Shown in pieces: positions 57,301 to 64,000 of a stretch of DNA of 64,000 nucleotides (its first letter is position 1; each line of letters begins with the position of its first letter). The position numbers and the translations under genes were made by a program. A model generated the notes under the pieces. That model was not told the origin of the DNA and made no database searches. It worked only from the letters and a program-made list of their open reading frames with translations. The stretch lies in the NCBI GenBank assembly GCA_914767715.1, contig OU612069.1, forward strand, positions 20,395,387-20,459,386, in the 5' to 3' direction. The stretch comes from Membranipora membranacea. Its lineage: Eukaryota > Bryozoa > Gymnolaemata > Cheilostomatida > Membraniporidae.

Positions 57301-60300
57301 TATGCTGTACTGATCAGACCTTGAAAATGGAGTCCAGCAAAACATGCACAGCCAGGCACAAACATATGATAATGTGTCATGGATTGATGCGATTATTGTG
57401 TAGGCATAGCACTTTGTGATTGGCTGAGGCGTCTAACAGTTGTTTCATGTCTTGCACTTCCTGTATATAGTGACATCATAATGCAGGTAATGAGAGTCAC
57501 CTTTCCTTATGGGGGTACTCTTTCAGCCATCAATAAAACATGCCAAGTAGAGCATTGAAATCTTTTACCATGCAGATCTGACACAACTTTAGCATAAGTA
57601 ACTGCCTGACTATAACATGTATTGGTATTTGGGTAGTCTTTAAATATTAGCGTTATTTCACAGATTGATGCACCAACTGAAGCTGTCCATAATTACTCCT
57701 TCCACTGATTCATAGTCTACTTTTTTTGAGTTGCCTCTTCTCAGAGTTACCTTTCCAAGCATACCCGATGGTTCATAACAGTACTCGAGACTCAAGACTT
57801 TGTGCCACAGGTATTTTACAACATACTTATTTTATTTATTCATTTTGTATGTTTCAGAGATGTTTGGAATTGTGATGAGCTGAGACATGAATACAGTTAC
57901 ACACTTCAGGCGTAAGTTCCAAAGTCTCTCTCACCTCTCACACTAACATCGAATACTTTTGCCTTATTTACTTAGCTGCACAAGGGAGAGGGGAAGGGTC
58001 AAGAGAAAGGATACCCTTGAGGGTGTTGATGCTGTAATTGCATAAGATATGTACTATTACCTTTGGTTGTGATTTTGTAATTTAGTTTTTCTACTATCAG
58101 GAGACGCCAAACTCATTGACCTTTGGCCTGGCATGACTGTACTTGTACAGTCCTTTTACTGCTCTACATCAACGGGCTGACCAAATTAATTAAATAGCTT
58201 TTATATAACTAATATTGATATTTACATGATATGACCCTAGTCTTGGTGATCAAGAATAGCAATTTATCCTAAACACACGATTACGCGTCGTCAATGTATA
58301 ATATTCTTTACAGATCACAATATGACCCGCATTATGGGAAGTACGGCTACCATCAAGCCTCAGAGCCCAAACAAGTCGACTATGATTATCAGATCTACGG
58401 CTGTACTAACAGAACTTACTACAACGAACCATTCAGATTTGACCTTAGACTGTAAGTTACTGACCCTAATGCAAGCTAACAAATTGTCAGGGACAACAAA
58501 AACTGTTCTAATTGCAGATTATTTCGAACTAGCCCTCAAAACAGTTAGTTTCCCGAAAATTGATAACTTAATACGGCAAAATGGGAGGTATATACCAGGC
58601 TGAAATTTAACCAGAACTATATTACTAGTAATTGACATATCTTTCAGAGGTGTGCTGGGGACAAGTAAGTCATGCCCACTCCTGACAATCTTTAGATGTT
58701 GTCCGTCCATGTCCGTCTGTCAGGTAACATTGGGAAGATTTCCATGCCCTTTCCTGTCAATCTTTTTCTTATGTCCTACATGTCCAACCATTGAACGTTG
58801 TTGGACACATTTCCATGCCAAGTCCTGTCCATATTTCCACGCTGGCCTTTTAATGTCCGTCTATATTTAGTCACTGTCTGTCCATATACGTCAATTTGGC
58901 AATCTTCTACCCAATCTTGTTCATCTTTTGATGATTTCCGTCAATGCCCAGACTGTTCATAAAAAGTGTTGTTGCACGTGCACCAAAACAATTTGTCCAT
59001 TCGCACATTTCCCCGATTAAGAATTGTCCATCCTAACATTTTTCTGCCCATTTATCAAAAAATAATGTCCGTCTGTTCACGCCCGTCCATTAAAAGAAGT
59101 TGTCTGTCCAACGTTGCTCAAAATATGAACGAACACCGACTGACAGGACTCCTGTCCGCCTGTCATCTCATATATCTTTGTTGTTGCCTTAGATACAAGG
59201 GCTCTACTTATATTGGACCAATGACTGGGGACTTTGTAGTGTTGGAAGTTAATGGTGTCAACAAGTTTAGCTATGATCTCACAGTTGAAAACTCGGGCTG
59301 TAGAAACCCACCCCAGTCATGGAGAGAAATGAGGCTAAGTACATCTAATGACACGCCTCCTAACCAGGCCTGGCATAGAGGGGTACGTATAATATTTTAA
59401 AAATTGCAAATTATGTTGGGCTAGCATTAGATCAAGTTTCATCCAATTGACCTGCGGACCAGTGGAGGGAGAGCAACTCCGAATGCAGGCAAATGGACCA
59501 AACTTGGTCAAGTCTAGCATCTATCTGTAATGAGATTGCATCTCCTTTACAGTTTATGCAACCTGACAAGTTCAATTGGCAATGTATCATGATTGTATTG
59601 AACGTGGATGCCCAAATAAAATATTGTCCATTAGATTTTGATATGCTCAAAACCACTTACCCATTTCCTAAAAATTACCATGAAAGTTGTCCCCCTTATA
59701 GAATTATCGTAGCTGTTTACTTGACTATGATCATTTACCGAGTGAGTGAAAGCTGCTGTGAATTTATCCATTCTATGTTTTTTCTTGTTCTTCTTCATGA
59801 TTATCCGTTCCACTGTCTTTATTCATAATTTCTTTCAGTTCACCAATAAGTTGCCACGATGCTTGGTGAGGGCTTTTAAATTAATATAATTTTCTTACGC
59901 TTTTTATGAAAAGTCATGAGGAAAATCTGGCAAGCACAGATATCAGAAGTTGAACTGATTGCGGGACAAAATGACCTTTTGGCTCCGTTGGTTCACAGAA
60001 AAATACATTTTGATGAAAATCGAGCATTCAGCCAAACATGGCAAGATTGAAATACACCATATATGTATATCAGTATGGCGATATTGAATACTGTTAGTAT
60101 TGGCTGGTATATAACAGGTGTCTTCTTCTTCTTTCTAGGCGACCGCAACTTCACAGCAGGACCGAGTGACCCGTATGAGATTCTAAGTATAGATAATGGT
60201 AACTACCTGACATTCGATAAGAACGGTATATTCATGTTTGAGATCATTGTTGTCGACCATGACTACAGGTAAGTGATACGGTACATTGGATTAGCGTTCC

Positions 60301-61566
60301 AACCTTGAAGCGATATGTTTATCTTGACTAAGAAATAATTAGTTTCTGCCCAAAAATGAAGTGCACAGTATATTTCGGTTGTTAAAGTCGAGCACAATCT
60401 TTACCTGTGGCATCAAACTTTATCCTTATGGAAAGCTGTTTTGACCACATCTCTATGTAATGTACCACAATCCTATAACCCTAGAGATATCAGTATTTAC
60501 AAATTTCACACAAGCCTGTTCCAGTTTTTTATTTAAGCTCTAGCTAATATTGCTCTTCTTATTACAGTTTCTGTGACTTGAGAGCGCACATAGCCGTCGA
60601 GGTATTCGGAGTACAGCCTCACGTTCCTGTGCCATTCTTCCTCATTATGTGCGTGACGGTAGCTGGATTTCTCGTGATCGTGATCTTCATATTCTGTATA
60701 ATTGACTACAGAAGACGCAGCAAGATCTACAAGGCTAATGAGATGGATAGAATTGATGGTTTTGACCACATGCTAGTTGAGTGAGTTATCATTCAACTTA
60801 TCTTCGATAGAAAGTGAAGCGAAATACAAAGAGGAATTCATAAGTTTGATCCACTCCATAACTTTCCTGACAATTCAAATGTTATAAATATTCCTTTCAA
60901 TGCAACTACAACATTTGCAGAGCTCTCGGATATGACGGAATCATAGTCTTGCAATCTAGTTATACATATTAATTGCGGTTATGGATTGCCTGAGTAAAGG
61001 AACAAGTAACTTAATAAACCTTGAGCTTCATCATCTTTGAAGCGGCGAGAGTTATCCTCCCTTGGGTACAGGTACTGGGACCATTAGTACCAATGCCGCA
61101 GCCTATACACATGCCTGCCAGAAATTTGACTACTTTTTACATCAAAGAGGTAAAGGGGGCTCTTTTCACTGCGTGTGGGGTGTGCAAACACACAGTGGAC
61201 CTCCGGTACTTATAGTCCCGTTCCGCAAGGACCTGGCTATGATGAATGGTGTGCCAGTACCAACTCAGAAATGACTGCCGGCGCCGGGAATTTAACCTGG
61301 ACCTCAAAGATCCAACGTCCGTACCCTTAAACAATAGACCACTCCTGACTACCTTGAGCTTTAGATTGTGAGTAGTGTGACCCATACCTGCTATGGTGTA
61401 CGATTTCAGATCATGCTGTGTGATATTTTGCAGATATCAAGAAGAGCAGGAACGGATTGATGAGCTAGAGTTGAATAGGAAGATGTCTCGGTCCAGGCGG
61501 AGGGCATCTCTAGGCCGAAACAAGCCTATTCAGCGGGACAGCAACACAAAATATTCAAATGGCTGA
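48372..61566 (+). CDS. CATSPERD/E-like: Gene 2: CatSper accessory subunit, CATSPERD/CATSPERE family
   Basis: Exons in frame: 48372-48468, 49057-49142, 49612-49699, 50172-50289, 50619-50809, 51417-51494, 51835-52030, 52914-53000, 53469-53551, 54141-54332, 55308-55421, 56167-56256, 56658-56854, 57858-57911, 58314-58451, 59193-59382, 60139-60268, 60568-60780, 61434-61566, with two doubtful exons between 59383 and 60138. That gives about 830-900 aa without the N-terminus, close to the family size. Family-type motifs are F-G-C-P-A-E-K, Y-D-Y-Q-I-Y-G-C, C-x2-P-P-Q-S-W-x2-M, P-Y-E-I-L, and F-C-D-L-x8-V-E-V-F-G just before one TM helix. These subunits form the extracellular canopy of the sperm-tail calcium channel. 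Delta and epsilon cannot be told apart here. Confidence 0.8.
52480..52760. repeat. Interspersed repeat, copy 1, gene 2 intron
   Basis: It shares TCTACTCTTTGTA(C/T)C, GTGCAC and a (T/C)CAGCAGT(C/A)AA segment with 54590-54850 in the same orientation. Its left part (ATTCAAGCCAAACATATTTGG ... GGAGTTATCTACTCT) matches the complement of that copy's right part, so the family has inverted ends. It is too diverged to set borders. Confidence 0.4.
54590..54850. repeat. Interspersed repeat, copy 2, gene 2 intron
   Basis: It begins with TCTACTCTTTGTATCAGCTG and ends with AGAGTAGATAACTCC then a CAATATTTGGTTTGAATC stretch. The ends are inverted with respect to each other (TCTACTCT/AGAGTAGA), as in a foldback element. 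Confidence 0.4.
55308..59382 (+). CDS. Gene 2, middle part (Ig-like/stem region, 6 exons)
   Basis: Exons 55308, 56167, 56658, 57858, 58314 and 59193. They carry I-S-F-G-C-P-A-E-K-H-I, W-N-C-D-E-L-R, D-Y-Q-I-Y-G-C-T-N-R-T-Y-Y-N-E-P-F and G-C-R-N-P-P-Q-S-W-R-E-M. The GCP-like and PPQSW signatures are shared by CATSPERD and CATSPERE as I know them. Phases join exactly (0, 0, 0, 2, 2, 2). Confidence 0.8.
55436..55722 (+). mobile_element. hAT-like MITE copy C, gene 2 intron
   Basis: 287 bp, ends CACTGAATTA and AATTTAATG, flanked by ACTGTAAT at 55428-55435 and 55723-55730. It is very similar to copy B. It lies 6 bp past the donor of the 55308-55421 exon, and the left target duplication starts within the donor region. 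Confidence 0.85.
55895..56125 (+). repeat. Minisatellite, ~18-19 bp CTGTGTCTATGTGTGAT units
   Basis: About 12 diverged units built on (C/T)CTGTGTCTATGTGTGATT alternate with CC(A/T)ATGTCTGTGCATGGTA-like units. It ends about 40 bp before the exon at 56167. Any open reading frames across it are repeat artefacts. Confidence 0.8.
58640..59130 (+). repeat. TGTCCGTC-rich degenerate repeat, gene 2 intron
   Basis: Many dispersed TGTCC(A/G)TC, TGTCTGTCC and TTTCCATGCC(C/A) words fill the intron between exons 58314 and 59193. There is no fixed period; it looks like an old, degraded simple-sequence array. Confidence 0.55.
59553..59865 (+). CDS. Gene 2, two doubtful exons
   Basis: 59553-59741 (189 nt, CTCCTTTACAG acceptor, GTGAGT donor) and 59839-59865 (27 nt, TTTCTTTCAG acceptor, GTGAGG donor; codes F-T-N-K-L-P-R-C-L) are both open in phase 0. 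The next firm exon, at 60139, must be entered in phase 1, so one join is wrong or a small exon is missing. The Cys of the 27-nt exon would fit the family's conserved N-Y-x-x-C segment before P-Y-E-I-L. Confidence 0.4.
60568..61566 (+). CDS. Gene 2, transmembrane exon and cytoplasmic tail
   Basis: Exon 60568-60780 has S-F-C-D-L-R and V-E-V-F-G, then a hydrophobic helix (F-F-L-I-M-C-V-T-V-A-G-F-L-V-I-V-I-F-I-F) and a basic stop-transfer (Y-R-R-R-S-K). Exon 61434-61566 adds an acidic then Arg/Ser-rich tail (E-E-Q-E-R-I-D-E-L-E, S-R-S-R-R-R-A-S) and a TGA. The topology is type I. R-R-A-S looks like a PKA-type site. Confidence 0.85.
61060..61350 (-). mobile_element. Probable tRNA-derived SINE in the last gene 2 intron
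   Basis: The minus strand has AGTGGTCTATTGTTTAAGGG (A-box-like) and GGTCCAGGTTAAATTCCCGG (B-box-like) about 45 bp apart, then a GC-rich body. No second copy is in the window. Confidence 0.45.
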
Positions 61567-62646
61567 ATTATTTAACCGTTTGGTCACTTTTTTCTGTGCT
61601 TATGCACAGCTCTGGCCCATGTGACTGCCGCGACAGATGACATGTTGATGTAGGGTCGTGCGACTTGTTGGCTTTTTTGTACATATATCCCTGTTTTACA
61701 TACATGCCGCAGCCTTCTGACTTGAAAAACTAGTGCAGCAAATCTCCAACAGTAAAAGTGAGAAGTTGTGCTCTCCTGAGCCCAACTTTTCTATCATATA
61801 CAGGTTGGTTTTGTGTACAATTTCGATGATGTATTATTGGTTATAGGTTACTTATGGTGTCATACTGTTTTGGTGCAGTATGGTGGGGGATGCCTAACCC
61901 CTATCCTCGCAATCAAACCAGGTTTGGTGCTCCAGCTTGTTTTAGGTGTGCTCAAGGAGTACTCCTTGGTGTGCTATTTATGGCACCCTCAAACCATCAG
62001 TTCATTTCATCATTATATAATTTCTGTGTATGCAGAAATGTATTTTGACATAGATGGTTGTTTTAATAATAATATACAAAATACATAAACCCAAGAACGC
62101 TAGCTTGTAAATAGTTGTCAATAAATTGTAAAAAAAATCCAATTTGTAATTAAAGAGGTCGTAGGAAGACACGGTTCCTAACCATGTGCTGGTAATTGAA
62201 TGATACAAGAAAATTGAGGTCATGAAGATAACAAGATAAAAAAAAGAGGAACAATATGGTATCCCTAGCATAATATATGAATAATTGATATTGAATGTGT
62301 CTAGCTGCACAGATGAGCCATACCTACACTCCTAATTGTGACAAATATTTCTAGCTCACCAAAGATGCTACTCATAAAAGCAATTATCAGATGGATAGAC
62401 ATCGAGTGATACCAATTGTTTAGCTAGCAAGAATTTTGGCAAACTGTCTCTTTACTTGTATAACCAAAATTATTGAATATTGAATCAGCAATCAGCATAA
62501 TGCCATTGGTTTTTGGTTGATAACGGAATGGCACTACTAGCAACTCTGGCATGGTTTGAGCAAAAATACAGCACCACCACCTGTAGGTTATGAGTCAGAT
62601 CTTTGGTTCATAGCAAAGGGGAGTATACATGGGCTGCTCGCAATCT
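61567..62646. other. Convergent intergenic region between genes 2 and 3
   Basis: It holds the presumed 3' UTR of gene 2 with a polyadenylation signal candidate (CAATAAATTG, about 62119-62128). No clear signal for gene 3 on the minus strand and no repeat family were seen. Confidence 0.45.
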
Positions 62647-63982
62647 TCATACAAAAACCTCGTCGCTTTTCTCGACCTCATCGACCCACACAGTCCTTTT
62701 CTTAGTTGACGGCTCCGTAGTGTTCTCTGTAGATGAAGGTGTAGCTGGATATAACTCAGCGTTATCAGGTGATGTAGTCATAGCTGATAGTGATCTCTTC
62801 TCTGTCAATAAAAACAAAAAAATGTATGTCAGCCAGTGAGTTCAGCAGTGCAGTCATCACTCGAGTCTTTAGCAGTTTTCACGGACCTTAAATTTAGAAA
62901 TCCCCTTTTATTTGCCTCACAGCATCTAACGGTATATCCATTTAAGAATTCGAACATGAAACAAATTTGATCTAATATGACAGCTACCCGGGTTGTTTCC
63001 ATTCTACCAGTGAGACACCGACTCAAGAGGGCGAACAACTCCAAATATAGGGAAATTTAATCATACTTGATCCAGGGAGGGTGCTTGATCTAACCAAAAC
63101 GGGCCAGCTTTGTAGAACCTTTTACGTCGAAGTGCTGACAACATTTGCGTATAGGATGCAATTAGTATTAGATAGTATTATAAATAATGCAATTCACCAA
63201 ATCCCTTTGACAGCATCATTTACAGCAGCTATAGACATAATGTAAAACTACTCACCTCCAGACCTTCTCTTGTGGCTTGTCTTATTAGGGTACAGCTCTT
63301 CTAATGACTCAGACATCATCACCTGGTTCTCCTCATCAGCACATGTCTCCATCGCACTAATAGTACTCTGTGATAGGTCGACAACTGGAGGCGTGGCTAT
63401 CAGCTGAGAGGGCGGAGTCAGCACAGAGCTTATTAGAACAGCAGTGGTTATTTGATCCTTGGTTTGATCCACACTGTTAGAGGCTCTCGTCTGACGGGGT
63501 CGAGATGGCGGAGTTAGGACAGCTCCAACTGGATCCATTTTCATACTGACGGCAGCACATTGTGAATGAGGTTCTACCTCAATCATTTCAGATTTTTCAT
63601 CCGGTTTGATTTGCTGTGAAATGCTTGGCTCCGCCTCTAGCACCATTAATTGGTTTGATGAGTTGTCAGCTTCCGTACTAACACTTTCTTCCTCATGCTC
63701 AAGTGCGTCCCAGTCCGTCTCTTGTATTGTTTGCATTTTGTGGACCTCATCAGTATATTGCAACTCATTCTTTACTGTCAGGGCGAATGTTTGTGGTTTT
63801 ACGATCATGTCTAGCTGAGTCTGATTGTTCAATTTATTTATCCTCTTGTCTTGTTCTACAAGATGTTTTATATCATCTACAGCCTGGTCATCTCTCGGCA
63901 AACCGGAACAACATTCATCGTCGTCGGTAGATATTCCGCACTCCAGGTCGCATTCTGTTTCCTCCTTATGTTCGCCAACCAT
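62647..63982 (-). CDS. Gene 3: acidic protein of unknown function, two exons
   Basis: Exon 1 is 63982-63256, exon 2 is 62801-62647; the intron has a GTGAGT donor and a CTGTCAATAAAAAC-complement/CAG acceptor. The total is 882 nt, 293 aa. The ATG sits in a strong context (ACAACCATGG). The protein is acidic and low in hydrophobics: E-C-D-L-E-C-G-I near the start, D-W-D-A-L-E-H-E-E-E-S in the middle, two L-T-P-P-S repeats (V-L-T-P-P-S-R-P-R and V-L-T-P-P-S-Q-L), a basic K-T-S-H-K-R-R-S patch and a C-terminal T-K-K-R-T-V-W-V-D-E-V-E-K. It has no signal peptide, TM helix or domain I recognise. It may be largely disordered and nuclear or cytoplasmic. Upstream exons beyond the window edge are possible. 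Confidence 0.7.
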
Positions 63983-64000
63983 GGTTGTATGATCATTTGT

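Noticed and set aside
59430-59480. A shared GGAGTTGCTC/GAGCAACTCC repeat family (also near 45705, 55795, 63025)
   Set aside because: Short similar words recur with nearby GATCAAG/TTGATC words, suggesting a diverged dispersed repeat. No borders or convincing alignment could be made by eye.

Overview
The window looks like AT-rich nuclear DNA from a metazoan, most likely a marine invertebrate. Genes are split into short exons with GT-AG introns. There is a CatSper sperm-channel accessory subunit, secreted EGF-like modules, and a dense, mixed load of non-LTR retrotransposons, a DIRS-like retroelement, SINEs and MITEs. I cannot name the species. No rRNA, functional tRNA or CRISPR feature was seen.

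Positions 1-18,700 are repeat-dominated. A multi-kilobase tandem duplication (about 150-2,500 and 3,580-6,320) carries copies of a SINE-like repeat whose 5' end matches the first ~30 nt of U2 snRNA; four copies lie head to tail at 624-1605. After it come decayed LINE fragments (6,900-8,900), a frameshifted antisense LINE with a PHD-type ORF1 (9,880-13,730) holding a nested LINE tail, an antisense DIRS-like remnant (15,070-16,600), an R2/NeSL-like RT fragment (16,600-17,230), and a decayed LINE-A copy split by a tRNA-derived SINE.

Positions 18,724-37,402 (+) hold gene 1. I rebuilt it as 22 phase-consistent exons, about 974 aa: signal peptide, two tandem copies of an NHL-like/EGF-like module whose exon phases match one for one, and a hydrophobic tail that looks like a GPI signal. 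Its second-last intron contains a near-complete LINE (LINE-A, about 32,100-36,530) with both ORFs open. The LINE ORF1 begins with what looks like an RNase H1-type hybrid-binding domain. Other introns hold a hAT-like MITE, a foldback element and SINEs.

Positions 37,400-47,000 are again repeats: an antisense LINE-A copy, a MITE with perfect 25-bp inverted ends and a 9-bp target duplication, an inverted partial copy of gene 1 (40,260-41,720) with intact exons and splice sites, and LINE remnants, one split by the hAT-like MITE.

Positions 47,000-61,566 (+) hold gene 2, a CatSper accessory subunit of the CATSPERD/CATSPERE family (about 20 exons, single-pass membrane protein; N-terminus unresolved). 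Converging on it is gene 3 (62,647-63,982, -), an acidic, low-complexity protein of about 293 aa that I do not recognise.

Genes 1 and 2 are both cell-surface or extracellular proteins, but nothing in the sequence ties them functionally.
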